This document shows positions 53,474-62,038 of a stretch of DNA of 64,000 bases, in pieces (positions within the stretch are counted from its first letter, which is position 1; each line of letters begins with the position of its first letter). Below the pieces are notes generated by a model that was not told where the DNA came from, ran no database searches, and saw nothing but the letters and a program-made list of their open reading frames with translations. The DNA is from JBCDJG01 sp038748065 (GTDB lineage Bacteria > Pseudomonadota > Gammaproteobacteria > Pseudomonadales > Halieaceae). The stretch covers positions 27,894 through 91,893 of the forward strand of contig JBCDJG010000015.1 of the NCBI GenBank assembly GCA_038748065.1. Direction: 5' to 3'. A program made the position numbers and the translations under genes.

Positions 53474-54820
53474 ATGGCTACCTCCAACGTATCCACCTTG
53501 ATCAAGAACGCGTCGATCGTGAACGAAGGTTCGATTACCGTCGGCGATCTGCGCATCGAGGACAAGCACATCGCTGCAATCGCGCCGGCCTTGTCAGCAC
53601 GCTCGGGCGAACAGGTCGTTGAGGCCGAGGGCTGCTGGCTTCTACCCGGCATGATCGATGACCAGGTTCACTTTCGTGAACCTGGTCTGACCTACAAAGG
53701 CAGCCTTGCGACAGAATCTCGAGCGGCCGTCGCGGGCGGCATTACCAGTTTTATGGAAATGCCCAACGTTGACCCTGCAACCACCAACATCGCCAACCTG
53801 GAAGCCAAGTTTAGCCTGGCCGCCAACAGTTCAGTGGCCAATTATTCCTTCTACCTTGGCGCTACGCCCGACAACCTGGAAGAGATTAGAAAGCTGGACC
53901 CTGCCAGGCACTGTGGCGTCAAAATCTTTATGGGTGCCTCTACGGGTGATCTGCTGGTCGAAGACCCGGTCGCGCTGGAAGCCATCTTTCGCGAGGCGCC
54001 AACACTCATCACAACCCACTGTGAGAGCGGCCCAGTGATGGCTGCCAACAGTCGTGAGATCCTGAAAACCAAAGAGCGTCTCACCATAAGCGATCATCCT
54101 GTGGTACGCGATGAAGACGCCTGCTTCGCATCCTCCGACTACGCCGTGGGCCTGGCCAAGCGCTACGGTAGCCAGCTGCATGTTCTACACCTGACAACCG
54201 CGAAGGAAATGTCACTGTTTGAGCCAGGGCCCGTCGAAGGCAAGGCCATAACCGCGGAGGCCTGCGTGCATCATCTGTGGTTTACCGCAGACGACTACGA
54301 CCGGCTGGGCAACTTCATTAAGTGCAATCCCGCCATCAAGTATCAGAATGATCGCGATGCGCTCATCGATGCACTACACACAGGCAAGATCGATATCATC
54401 GCGACCGATCACGCACCGCATACGCTGGATGAGAAGCAGCAGCCCTATGACGGTGCACCGGCGGGCCTACCGCTGGTCCAGCATGCGCTACCCAGCCTGC
54501 TGGACCACGTTCACCACGGTCGCATGAGCCTGGAGGAGATCGTTGAGAAAACGGCGCACAACCCAGCCAAACGCTACGCCGTTGAGGCGCGCGGCTTTAT
54601 TCGCGAGGGCTACTTCGCTGACCTGGTGTTAATTGACCCCGCACAGCCATACACCGTCGATACTGACAATATTCTGTACAAGTGCGGCTGGTCTCCATTT
54701 GACGGCCATACCTTCTCAACCTCAGTAAAACAAACCTGGGTCAACGGAACCTGCGTATATAATGGAACTCGCGTATTGGACGAAGTCAGGTCCGCGATGC
54801 GCCTTTCATTTAATCGGTAA
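53474..54820 (+). CDS. pyrC: Dihydroorotase (class I type), zinc-limitation associated
   Basis: 448 residues of the amidohydrolase fold, converting carbamoyl-aspartate and dihydroorotate. IDDQVHFREPGLTYKG, CGVKIFMGASTGDLL, LITTHCES, LHVLHLTT and IATDHAPHT give the metal and substrate sites. The usual first His of the His-x-His metal motif is Gln64, a variant I recall from other bacterial dihydroorotases too. A second dihydroorotase in this position, just ahead of folE2 and behind a Zur-type box, parallels pyrC2 of the Pseudomonas zinc-starvation cluster. Whether a normal copy exists elsewhere cannot be seen. Confidence 0.85.
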   Translation: MATSNVSTLIKNASIVNEGSITVGDLRIEDKHIAAIAPALSARSGEQVVEAEGCWLLPGMIDDQVHFREPGLTYKGSLATESRAAVAGGITSFMEMPNVDPATTNIANLEAKFSLAANSSVANYSFYLGATPDNLEEIRKLDPARHCGVKIFMGASTGDLLVEDPVALEAIFREAPTLITTHCESGPVMAANSREILKTKERLTISDHPVVRDEDACFASSDYAVGLAKRYGSQLHVLHLTTAKEMSLFEPGPVEGKAITAEACVHHLWFTADDYDRLGNFIKCNPAIKYQNDRDALIDALHTGKIDIIATDHAPHTLDEKQQPYDGAPAGLPLVQHALPSLLDHVHHGRMSLEEIVEKTAHNPAKRYAVEARGFIREGYFADLVLIDPAQPYTVDTDNILYKCGWSPFDGHTFSTSVKQTWVNGTCVYNGTRVLDEVRSAMRLSFNR

Positions 54821-54823
54821 GCT

Positions 54824-55744
54824 ATGGACATGAAGTACAAGAAGCAAGATTTGCCGGACGTTGCCAGCGACGCCCTGGCGCAGCGCTCATCCACCCTGCA
54901 ATGGGCAGGCATGGAAGCGATTGACGTGCCCATTTCTCTTGAGGTCGCGCCGGCACACACCGAGCGCCTAAGCGCCAAAGCCAATATCTACGTCAGCATT
55001 GACGATACCGCTGCGCGCGGCATTCATATGTCACGCCTGCATCGGCGCCTTAACCAGCTCGGCGATCAGGCGTGCAACAAGCACGCGCTCGACAGCCTGC
55101 TCGATGCCTGTATCACCTCCCAGGCGGGTATCAGCGAGAGCGCCAGGATTGAACTCAGCTTCGACCTGCTGCTCAACAAACCCGCACTGTTAAGCGGCGA
55201 GAGCGGCTATCAGGCTTATGAAACAAACATCTCTGGCCAAATTTTGAAGGGCCGTCGCAGCTACAAGCTGGGCCTCACGATTCCCTACTCCAGTACCTGC
55301 CCATGCTCCGCAGCGCTTTCACGACAGCTCTACGCAGAAGCAGTTGACGAGCAATTCGACTCAGATCACATCGATAAGGCGGCGCTGCTGGAGTGGATTC
55401 AGTCTGCTCAGGGGAGCGTCGCAACGCCCCACGCCCAGCGATCCTATGCCTATCTTGAGCTCGGTATGGAGGATTCAGCCTGGCCTGATTTTGCTGATCT
55501 CATCGAGCAGCTCGAGTCAGTCATCGGGACGCCGGTGCAGACCGCCGTGAAGCGCGAGGACGAACAGGAATTTGCCCGACTCAATGCTGCCAACCTCATG
55601 TTTTGCGAAGATGCTGCAAGACGCATCAAGCGCTTTCTGGAAGACTTGCCGGGCGTCGCGGACTACTGGTTCAAGGTTGAGCACCAGGAAAGCCTGCACG
55701 CTCACAACGCGGTTGCGATCGACTGGAAGCGCAGCGAGGGCTGA
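54824..55744 (+). CDS. folE2: GTP cyclohydrolase IB
   Basis: 306 residues. FolE2 makes dihydroneopterin triphosphate for folate without needing zinc, replacing zinc-dependent FolE when zinc is scarce. The family marks are PISLEVAPAHTERLSAKANIYVSID split over the first strands, RGIHMSRLHR, the active-site cysteine in SSTCPCSAALSRQ, and FKVEHQESLHAHNAVAI near the end. It starts 3 bp after the dihydroorotase stop, so the two share the Zur-type promoter. Confidence 0.92.
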   Translation: MDMKYKKQDLPDVASDALAQRSSTLQWAGMEAIDVPISLEVAPAHTERLSAKANIYVSIDDTAARGIHMSRLHRRLNQLGDQACNKHALDSLLDACITSQAGISESARIELSFDLLLNKPALLSGESGYQAYETNISGQILKGRRSYKLGLTIPYSSTCPCSAALSRQLYAEAVDEQFDSDHIDKAALLEWIQSAQGSVATPHAQRSYAYLELGMEDSAWPDFADLIEQLESVIGTPVQTAVKREDEQEFARLNAANLMFCEDAARRIKRFLEDLPGVADYWFKVEHQESLHAHNAVAIDWKRSEG

Positions 55745-55749
55745 TCCTG

Positions 55750-56922
55750 TCAGGCACCCGCCATCGCCGCGAGCACCGCAGCCACGCCCATAGGCGCAGC
55801 CATGCCAAGCAGGTATCCCATGACGCCCATCAGTGCAGCGAGCGGCACTAGCGTCGGCGCATAAGCGGCAGCGGCAACAGGCGCGCTGACGGCGCCACCA
55901 ACATTCGCCATACTCCCGGCTGCAATAAAGAAAGACGGCACATGCAGAATACGCGCTAGAAACAGGAGAACACAGGCCTGGACCAGCACAATGACAGCAC
56001 CCGCCACCAACAGCTGTGGAGATTCCAGCAGCAGGCCAAGATCAGCCTGGGCCCCTAACGCGCCCACTAGCAGTAACAGCAGCAGATACCCGAGATTCGC
56101 CGCACCAGCCTGCTCCAAATGGCGCGCCCGGGTCCTGCGAAGCAACAAGCCGATTATGACAACGAGCAGTATCGTCAAGGTCGAGGCGGAGATAATCACA
56201 GGGTCAAGAATCGCTGGCAGCAGGGCTGCTATTCCCCGCACCAGAATGCAGAGGCTGAACGCGCCCCCAAGCATGACCACCAGGTCACGAACTGTTGCGG
56301 GGCGCTGGGCCGCGCGGCTTTGCTGTGCATCGACAAGGTCCTGCAGTAAACCATTGCCCTCTGCCCGCAGCCAGCCATCGAGGCGCGACTGCAGAGCGCC
56401 CAGGATGATAAGCAGGCCAAGCCAGACGTAGCTATAGGCCGTGCTGAATACGAGGAGAGGCTCAAACAGCGCAGGTTCGGCATCCATGCTCTGCTCAATT
56501 GCCAGCATATTAGTGGCACCACCCACCCAAGTAGCGCTGAGCATCGAGAGGCTTTGCCAGCCGCTATCCGGCAGACTGCTTTTCAGCAACACGAAGGCGA
56601 GCAGGGTTCCCAGCATGATGCCAACAGTGCCACCCAGCAGCATAATGGCCGCGGTGGGCGCCATAGCGAAGAGCCTCGCATTCATTCCAAGGGTCAATAA
56701 GAGGAGCGCTACAGGCAGCAGGTAGCTCGCCATCCAGTTGTAGAGTGGGCTCACTGGAGAGAGCAGACCGCCGCTCGCCAACAGCATGGGGATGATGAAC
56801 ATCCATGTTACCGGCGGCAAAACCGTAAATAGTGGCCGTAGTGCTGGCTTTCCCGAGAGCCAGTACACCACGGTGGCGGCAGCCATGAGCACTGCGAGTA
56901 TCTCCATTGAACCCGTTATCAC
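55750..56922 (-). CDS. DUF819-family membrane protein
   Basis: 390 residues with about 11-12 helices and the DUF819 pattern: VTWMFIIPMLLASGGLLS, LGGTVGIMLGTLLAFVLL, ATWVGGATNMLAIEQSM and SMANVGGAVSAPVAAAAY near the C terminus. Members (YjcL-like) are thought to be transporters, with no firm substrate. It converges on folE2 with 5 bp between and is divergent from a Tat-exported protein. I see no Zur-type box before it. Confidence 0.8.
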   Translation of the reverse strand: MITGSMEILAVLMAAATVVYWLSGKPALRPLFTVLPPVTWMFIIPMLLASGGLLSPVSPLYNWMASYLLPVALLLLTLGMNARLFAMAPTAAIMLLGGTVGIMLGTLLAFVLLKSSLPDSGWQSLSMLSATWVGGATNMLAIEQSMDAEPALFEPLLVFSTAYSYVWLGLLIILGALQSRLDGWLRAEGNGLLQDLVDAQQSRAAQRPATVRDLVVMLGGAFSLCILVRGIAALLPAILDPVIISASTLTILLVVIIGLLLRRTRARHLEQAGAANLGYLLLLLLVGALGAQADLGLLLESPQLLVAGAVIVLVQACVLLFLARILHVPSFFIAAGSMANVGGAVSAPVAAAAYAPTLVPLAALMGVMGYLLGMAAPMGVAAVLAAMAGA

Positions 56923-57012
56923 AATTATTCTGCTCCCAGATGCTTGGCCATTGCGTAAATCGTGCCATAATTTATCTTAATGCCATAGTAAATTTAGCCT
57001 ACGGAGCTTCAC

Positions 57013-58170
57013 ATGTCAGATAATCTCACGCGTCGCTCGTTTTTACGCTGTGCCGCGGCCGCGGGAAGTTCTGTAAGCCTGGGGCTGCCTGCCGCGGCGC
57101 TTGGTAGCGCCATGGGCGGCGCCGTGCCAGGCCCTCTATCCGACGGGCGGCCAGCAAAGGTTCTGGTGCTCGGAGGCACCGGATTCATTGGCCCCCACCA
57201 GGTCCAGAGCTTGCTAACGCAAGGTCATGAGGTGACCCTGTTCAACCGGGGCCGCTCTGCGCCGGAGATGTTCAAAAACCTGGAACGCCTGGTCGGTGAT
57301 CGTAATGGCGACTACGAGTCGCTCAAAGGCCGACAGTGGGACATTGTCATTGATAATGCCAAGGACCGGCCTGACTGGGTGAGGATGGCAGGAGAGGCTC
57401 TGCAGGACAGCGCTGGCTACTACTACTTTGTCTCCTCCCGATCGGTATACCAGGACTACTTCTCCGTGCCCATGTCTGCAGACAAGCCGACACGGACTTT
57501 CGATTCTGAGTCCATCGACCGCGAAACAGCCGATATCTCCAGGCTTCCCTATGGCTTGGCAAAGGCGGAATCAGAAAGAGAGGTTATGCGGATATTCCCC
57601 GGGCGCAGCGGCATATTCCGGCCGGGCCTGATTGTCGGTCCCGGTGACAGGACAGACCGTTTTACCTACTGGCCCGTACGGATTCAGCGCGGCGGAGAAG
57701 TCCTCGCACCGGGGGATCCGTCTGACAAGGTACAGATTATTGACGTCAGGGACCTCGGCGATTTTATGGCCCACAGTTCGGGCCAGCGTCACACCGGTAT
57801 CTTCAATCTCATCGGCCCGGCCACCCCGAGGCCGATGTCGGAGTTACTCTATGGCATTCGCGCAGTAACCACCGCAGAAACCTCTTTCACTTGGGTACCC
57901 ACCGCTTTCCTGGCCAAGCGCGGCATCCAGGGTTATCGCGAGGTGCCAGTTTGGCTGCCCCCGATACTGATGTTGAAAGGCTATGGTCAGTTCGACCTGT
58001 CCAGGGAGGTCGCGCATGGACTGAGATTTCGTTCACTCGCAGACACGACTGAAGCGACATTGGCGTATCACTTTTCGCGAACGCCAGAACGGCAGTCAGA
58101 ACTCTGGTCGGCCTTTGACATGAAGCGGGAAGCACGGGTGCTGAAAGAGTGGCGCCTGTCACAGGTATAG
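57013..58170 (+). CDS. Tat-exported NAD-dependent epimerase/dehydratase-fold protein
   Basis: 385 residues. A twin-arginine signal (RRSFLR, then a mild hydrophobic stretch to about residue 37) shows it is exported folded. The Rossmann motif VLVLGGTGFIGPHQVQSLL at about 51 and the YGLAKAESE segment place it among extended SDR proteins. Carrying a nucleotide-binding fold to the periplasm by Tat is less common. It may bring its cofactor along. Substrate unknown. Confidence 0.78.
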   Translation: MSDNLTRRSFLRCAAAAGSSVSLGLPAAALGSAMGGAVPGPLSDGRPAKVLVLGGTGFIGPHQVQSLLTQGHEVTLFNRGRSAPEMFKNLERLVGDRNGDYESLKGRQWDIVIDNAKDRPDWVRMAGEALQDSAGYYYFVSSRSVYQDYFSVPMSADKPTRTFDSESIDRETADISRLPYGLAKAESEREVMRIFPGRSGIFRPGLIVGPGDRTDRFTYWPVRIQRGGEVLAPGDPSDKVQIIDVRDLGDFMAHSSGQRHTGIFNLIGPATPRPMSELLYGIRAVTTAETSFTWVPTAFLAKRGIQGYREVPVWLPPILMLKGYGQFDLSREVAHGLRFRSLADTTEATLAYHFSRTPERQSELWSAFDMKREARVLKEWRLSQV

Positions 58171-58195
58171 TCTGGCGGCCGAACAGAGTGGGAAG

Positions 58196-58798
58196 CTAGG
58201 TCATTCCAATCTGTTGGTACACATCGTCGAGCTCTTTGTGCGACTTCGTGTTGATATAACGCAGGCCATCGCCTCTTTCGGGATTGTCGATAACACTTAC
58301 CCACTGCTCACCATAGCGCTCAATATCCTGCTCGGGACAGGCATCGGCGTTAAACATGTAGAGCGGCGCGGCGTAGTTCATCTGCGCGAGATTCGCAGTC
58401 AGCTGCATTGACTTGAAAAGCTCTGGTACCGTCGCGAACATGTGAAATCCGCTGTAATTACTCGCCTGGCCGCCCACTGAACAAATCAACTGCATGTCCT
58501 TTCCGGCCAGTTTGTCGCCCTGGCTGCCGTAGGCGAACTGGTATTGGAGCACGTCATCCAGCCACTTCTTCATCAACGGTGGCATGGACCACCAGTAGAC
58601 CGGAAATTGAAAAACAATCCGGTCGTGCGCGAGCAGAAGTGCCTGTTCTCTTTCAACGTTAATGGCGAAGTCCGGATACTCCGCATACATATCGCGGCCT
58701 GTTGTGATCTTTCCGGAGTCTTCCAGCTGCTGCTTCCAGACCTTATTGACCCGAGAGGCCTTCAAATCCGGGTGAAAGACCAGGTTCATCGTTTTCAT
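58196..58798 (-). CDS. NAD(P)H-dependent flavin oxidoreductase, flavodoxin-like fold
   Basis: 200 residues. HPDLKASRVNKVWKQQLED binds FMN phosphate, and FQFPVYWWSMPPLMKKWLDDVL is the characteristic second loop of the KefF/MdaB/NQO group. These enzymes reduce quinones or azo and nitro compounds with two electrons. It follows the haloalkane dehalogenase-like gene by 9 bp in an operon facing a TetR regulator, suggesting a shared detoxification role. Confidence 0.85.
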   Translation of the reverse strand: MKTMNLVFHPDLKASRVNKVWKQQLEDSGKITTGRDMYAEYPDFAINVEREQALLLAHDRIVFQFPVYWWSMPPLMKKWLDDVLQYQFAYGSQGDKLAGKDMQLICSVGGQASNYSGFHMFATVPELFKSMQLTANLAQMNYAAPLYMFNADACPEQDIERYGEQWVSVIDNPERGDGLRYINTKSHKELDDVYQQIGMT

Positions 58799-58807
58799 GT
58801 CAGCGCC

Positions 58808-59710
58808 TCATTGATCTATGAGTTTGAAATGTCTGAGCGCCGCGGCGGCAACGCTATCGCCGAACTCCTGCACAAAATGACCGGCCTCGGGGACTAACAT
58901 AGGTTCCGGGCATCCCTTGATGACGCTCTGCATGAAGCGCATGACAGGCGGCCCCAGCATTTCGTCTTGCATGCCGATCGCCATGAAGGATTCGCCCTGC
59001 CACTCATCCCGCCAGAAGGGGAAGGCTGCCTGCGACGTTTCGATACAGTATGTATCGGGATTCGCCACGATCTTGGGGAATTTGCGCACGCCTGCCTGAT
59101 AGGTCGCGTCGGGAAAAGGCGCAGCATAAGCGCTGGCCTCATCATCATCGATCGTGGGCGCGTACTTCCTGAAGAAGCTGGATAGATCAAGTTGCTCCGG
59201 GGTAACAATGTCCTGCATCCAATGGGTGAATGCCGGGCCTGTGACAGGCTCCACGAGTAGCCCGGTATTCATGATCAGTAAGCGCTCGAATCGGCCGGGC
59301 ATGTCCTTAGGTAGCGTCAGCCCCAGAAGTCCACCCCAGTCTTGGCACACGAGTGTGATGTTCTTCAGTCCGAGACGCTCGATGAGGCCCATGAGGTAGT
59401 TGCGATGAAACTCGAAGCTATAGTCATCTTCGCTGAGGGGCTTGTCAGACTTCCCGAAGCCGAGCAGGTCTGGCGCAATCACCCTTGCACCTACACTGAC
59501 GAACTGCGGAATCATTTTGCGGTAGAGATAACTCCAGGCCGGCTCCCCATGCAGGCACAGGAAGACCTCGTCAGCGTCAATCGCGCCCTCATCCAGGTAA
59601 TGGGCGCGCAGGCCTTCATAACCTTCCAGGTCTATCAGATAGTTTGGTTCAAACGGATAGTCCTTTAGATTTTCAAAACGCTCTTCTGGTGTTCTTACGC
59701 ATTCATACAT
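58808..59710 (-). CDS. Haloalkane dehalogenase-like alpha/beta hydrolase
   Basis: 300 residues. LCLHGEPAWSYLYRKMIP is the oxyanion-hole strand of haloalkane dehalogenases. VCQDWGG gives nucleophile Asp124 and halide-binding Trp125, the same numbers as in DhlA. Asp249 (GMQDEMLG) and His278 (EAGHFV) complete the triad, and Trp164 is a candidate second halide ligand as in HLD-I enzymes. It should hydrolyse C-halogen bonds of alkyl halides. The ribosome site GGGAGAAA precedes the ATG. Two operators lie upstream, so it is likely induced by its substrate through TetR. Confidence 0.85.
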   Translation of the reverse strand: MYECVRTPEERFENLKDYPFEPNYLIDLEGYEGLRAHYLDEGAIDADEVFLCLHGEPAWSYLYRKMIPQFVSVGARVIAPDLLGFGKSDKPLSEDDYSFEFHRNYLMGLIERLGLKNITLVCQDWGGLLGLTLPKDMPGRFERLLIMNTGLLVEPVTGPAFTHWMQDIVTPEQLDLSSFFRKYAPTIDDDEASAYAAPFPDATYQAGVRKFPKIVANPDTYCIETSQAAFPFWRDEWQGESFMAIGMQDEMLGPPVMRFMQSVIKGCPEPMLVPEAGHFVQEFGDSVAAAALRHFKLIDQ

Positions 59711-59736
59711 AAGGGTTTCTCCCTACATCGCCCGAC

Positions 59737-59780
59737 TAGGTCATCTGACCTACTGTTGTAAATCTAGGTCATGCGACCTA
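59737..59780. promoter_or_regulatory. Two TetR-type operators
   Basis: TAGGTCATCTGACCTA (59737-59752, perfect 7-bp arms) and TAGGTCATGCGACCTA (59765-59780, perfect 6-bp arms) are near-identical palindromes 28 bp apart centre to centre. They lie between the divergent dehalogenase and TetR genes and are the obvious binding sites of that regulator. Confidence 0.88.
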
Positions 59781-59840
59781 AGCTGTCAAGGACGAACTCG
59801 CTACGCAACGGGCTGCTCAGGGCGATGGGGCAGGCCCGTC

Positions 59841-60437
59841 ATGGACATTACCTTGATGGTGAAGACTGCAAAAACAGAAAAGATTCTCGACGCCGCCCAA
59901 CAGCTGCTGAATGCCGAGGGCGATTACGGTTTGACCATGAGACAGGTAGCGCTCAAGACCGGAATGTCCCTGAGTAACGTTCAGTACTATTTCAAAACAA
60001 GAGACGATTTGCTCAAGGCGCTCGCCGACCGTTACTTCGCCGGCTGTCTTGAGGAGCTGCGGGCGCTGGAGATAGCGCGGTCACAAGACCCATCTCCTCG
60101 GGATCTTGAAACCCTGATCTTAATCTTCCTGAAACACGGGTGGGAGCTCTCGGAGATGTGTCGAATCTTCAGGGAATACTGGGCCATTTCCACGCGCAAC
60201 CCGGCCATCGACAGCTATGTCAAAGATTACTATCGAGAAGTCGCCTCAGTTTTGGAGGCAAAGCTACGACCAATGGCCAGCACTGATCGCGGCCTGTCGA
60301 GGGCCATTTCACTGTTTATCCCTTACGCAGAGGGCTACTCGATAACGGCCACGGCGATGCCGGCGGACATGGATACGATGGCGAAAACGCTAGCCGACAT
60401 TATGTTCGAGCTATTGCAGGAGCAAACGCAAGGCTGA
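59841..60437 (+). CDS. TetR-family transcriptional repressor
   Basis: 198 residues (a start at the ATG at 59856 is possible). The N-terminal helix-turn-helix is EKILDAAQQLL, then YGLTMRQVALKTGMSLSNVQYYFKTRDDLL. The C-terminal ligand domain is helical and resembles BetI-like members. It is divergent from the dehalogenase/oxidoreductase operon and most likely represses both itself and that operon through the paired operators, with a halogenated or aromatic ligand as inducer (inference). Confidence 0.88.
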   Translation: MDITLMVKTAKTEKILDAAQQLLNAEGDYGLTMRQVALKTGMSLSNVQYYFKTRDDLLKALADRYFAGCLEELRALEIARSQDPSPRDLETLILIFLKHGWELSEMCRIFREYWAISTRNPAIDSYVKDYYREVASVLEAKLRPMASTDRGLSRAISLFIPYAEGYSITATAMPADMDTMAKTLADIMFELLQEQTQG

Positions 60438-60449
60438 GCAGGCATTCGG

Positions 60450-60464
60450 GTTATGTTGTAACAT
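60450..60464. promoter_or_regulatory. Zur-type box upstream of a 72-residue gene
   Basis: The plus strand reads GTTATGTTGTAACAT. Its reverse complement contains GTTACAACATAAC, differing by one base from the core GTTATAACATAAC of the hisI box. It includes the perfect palindrome ATGTTGTAACAT at 60453-60464. It lies 92 bp ahead of the small gene at 60556. Confidence 0.55.
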
Positions 60465-60555
60465 CACCTGCCCAATGCTCAGGAAAGTCGAGCGGTGCAA
60501 GCGTTGCTTGGCCATGAGCCCGACTACCGGCCTGCGGACACAGGAGCGCAGCACA

Positions 60556-60774
60556 ATGATGAGTTCACCTTTCCCACAGAGCTACGATGAGTGGAAACAC
60601 TGCATTACTGTGGAGTGCAACATTCCCCTCACTACGGGCTATGTCGAAGAACGTCTCGCCGTATGGCGAAACGAGGCCAGTGAAGAAACGAAGCGCTTCA
60701 GGCGCCTCTATGGTGACGACTACTGGCGAAATGTTATCGCATGGTTTGAGCAGGCCGAGGCCGAGATCGCCTAG
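60556..60774 (+). CDS. Small unknown protein behind a Zur-type box
   Basis: 72 residues from the ATG at 60556 (or the next ATG at 60559). An upstream in-frame start would add 27 residues that look unlike protein. The chain is helical and acidic to mixed, with two cysteines (HCITVEC) and an aromatic C-terminal part (YGDDYWRNVIAWFEQ). I recognise no family. A Zur-type site lies ahead of it and it converges with the DksA variant, so it probably belongs to the zinc-starvation set (inference). Confidence 0.6.
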   Translation: MMSSPFPQSYDEWKHCITVECNIPLTTGYVEERLAVWRNEASEETKRFRRLYGDDYWRNVIAWFEQAEAEIA

Positions 60775-60789
60775 CGGGATAAGGCTAAA

Positions 60790-61272
60790 TCAGTCGCCGA
60801 AGTGCCGTTCGGCTCTCTCATAACGCTCTTGCGCTTCCACTGACATGGTGGCAATAGGCCGCGCCTCGAGCCGGCTAAGGCCAATCTCCTCGCCAGTTTT
60901 CTCGCAGTAGCCATAGCTGCCCTGTGTAATGCGCTCGAGGGCGGCATCAATTTTGCGAATCAGCTTGCGCTCCCGGTCGCGCGTTTTAAGCTCGAGCCCA
61001 AACTCGGTCTCTTGCGCTGCGCGATCGTTTGAGTCAGGAAAGTTGGCGGCCTCGTCTCGCAGATGGTGAATTGTACGATCCACCTCTTCCATGAGCTCCC
61101 GCTTCCAGTTCTCCAGAATGGTCCTGAAGTGCTCGAGCTGGCCGTCGCTCATGTACTCTTCGTTCTTCTTACGCTTATAGGGGGCTACACCGTATACGTG
61201 CAGGTCGGCCTTCGCTTTGGCCTTCGCCTTGGCCGGGGCTTTCTTCCTTGGGCTTTTCGCTTTTACGGTCAT
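60790..61272 (-). CDS. dksA2: DksA-family RNA polymerase regulator lacking the zinc finger
   Basis: 160 residues. A Lys/Ala-rich tail (1-22) precedes the coiled coil with the conserved tip FPDSNDRAAQE (Asp80, Asp83). The globular end reads YGYCEKTGEEIGLSRLEARPIATMSVEA. Of the four zinc cysteines of standard DksA, only Cys123 remains; Thr126, Ser144 and Ala147 replace the others. Such variants, including DksA2 of Pseudomonas aeruginosa, work without zinc and substitute for DksA in zinc limitation. It follows hisI by 95 bp on the same strand. Confidence 0.85.
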   Translation of the reverse strand: MTVKAKSPRKKAPAKAKAKAKADLHVYGVAPYKRKKNEEYMSDGQLEHFRTILENWKRELMEEVDRTIHHLRDEAANFPDSNDRAAQETEFGLELKTRDRERKLIRKIDAALERITQGSYGYCEKTGEEIGLSRLEARPIATMSVEAQERYERAERHFGD

Positions 61273-61367
61273 ATCAAATCGCCTCCGCCATGGGCTTTTT
61301 CTCGCACCCTGGCTGTGCCAGAGCGTCGTGCATCAGTCCGTATACGGAACATTCAGGCAGGGCCCGT

Positions 61368-61865
61368 TCAAAGTTTCGTAGGGTTGGGAGCATCACCGTA
61401 AACTTCCTTGGGGTCAAAGGTTTTTTCTGATTCGGTATAAGCCAGGCGAGCTGGCCCTTCGTCGGTATTGCCCATCTCCACTGACCGGTAGAAGCAGGAG
61501 CGATACCCGACATGACAGCTGGCGCCAGATCCGGCGACTTTGACGCGGAGCCATACGGCGTCCTGGTCGTCGTCAATCAGCAGCTCTTCGACGTCCTGAA
61601 CCAAACCGCTGGTAGCACCCTTGTGCCAGACGCACTCTCTGCTGCGGCTCCAATAATGCGCTTCGCCTGATGCCAGAGTCCGGGAAAGCGCTTCAGCATT
61701 CATGTAGCCAAGCATCAATACTTCGCCGGTTTTAGCATCCGTTGTGATGCAAGGCACAAGCCCTTCGTGATCGAACTTGGGCGCTAGCACGTCGCCTTCT
61801 TCTACCTGCTCTATGGATTCACGCTTGGCAAACAGCGTGGAGTAATTTGTCGTTTGGGTGCTCAT
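61368..61865 (-). CDS. hisI2: Phosphoribosyl-AMP cyclohydrolase, zinc-ligand-deficient variant
   Basis: 165 residues from the ATG at 61863-61865. HisI opens the purine ring of phosphoribosyl-AMP in histidine synthesis. MLGYMNAEAL, YWSRSRECVWHKGATSG and SCHVGYRSCFYR are family marks. In the usual DCD metal motif the cysteine is Asp here (DDD at 98-100), while Cys117 and Cys124 remain, so one of three zinc ligands is missing. This is the pattern expected of a zinc-saving paralogue. The HisE domain is absent. A strong Zur-type box lies 54 bp upstream. Confidence 0.85.
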   Translation of the reverse strand: MSTQTTNYSTLFAKRESIEQVEEGDVLAPKFDHEGLVPCITTDAKTGEVLMLGYMNAEALSRTLASGEAHYWSRSRECVWHKGATSGLVQDVEELLIDDDQDAVWLRVKVAGSGASCHVGYRSCFYRSVEMGNTDEGPARLAYTESEKTFDPKEVYGDAPNPTKL

Positions 61866-61918
61866 ATGAAGCTCGTGAGCGTGGCCGGATGTCACGCTTG
61901 GTTGTTGGGCAGCGGGTG

Positions 61919-61935
61919 ATGTTATAACATAACAT
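61919..61935. promoter_or_regulatory. Strong Zur-type operator between hisI2 and the flavoprotein
   Basis: ATGTTATAACATAACAT is a perfect 7-bp inverted repeat with a 3-bp spacer, close to the gammaproteobacterial Zur consensus. Both strands contain TGTTATAAC, an extended -10-like element, so it could control hisI2 (54 bp away) and the flavoprotein (104 bp away) at once. Confidence 0.75.
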
Positions 61936-62038
61936 TTTGCGTTCGCAACCATTACAGAACCATGCTTTTACCCCACCTTAGACACGCGGCCGGGTCTAAC
62001 CACCGGGTGCCGATTGTTGCGCCCAGGCAGCCCCAAGG

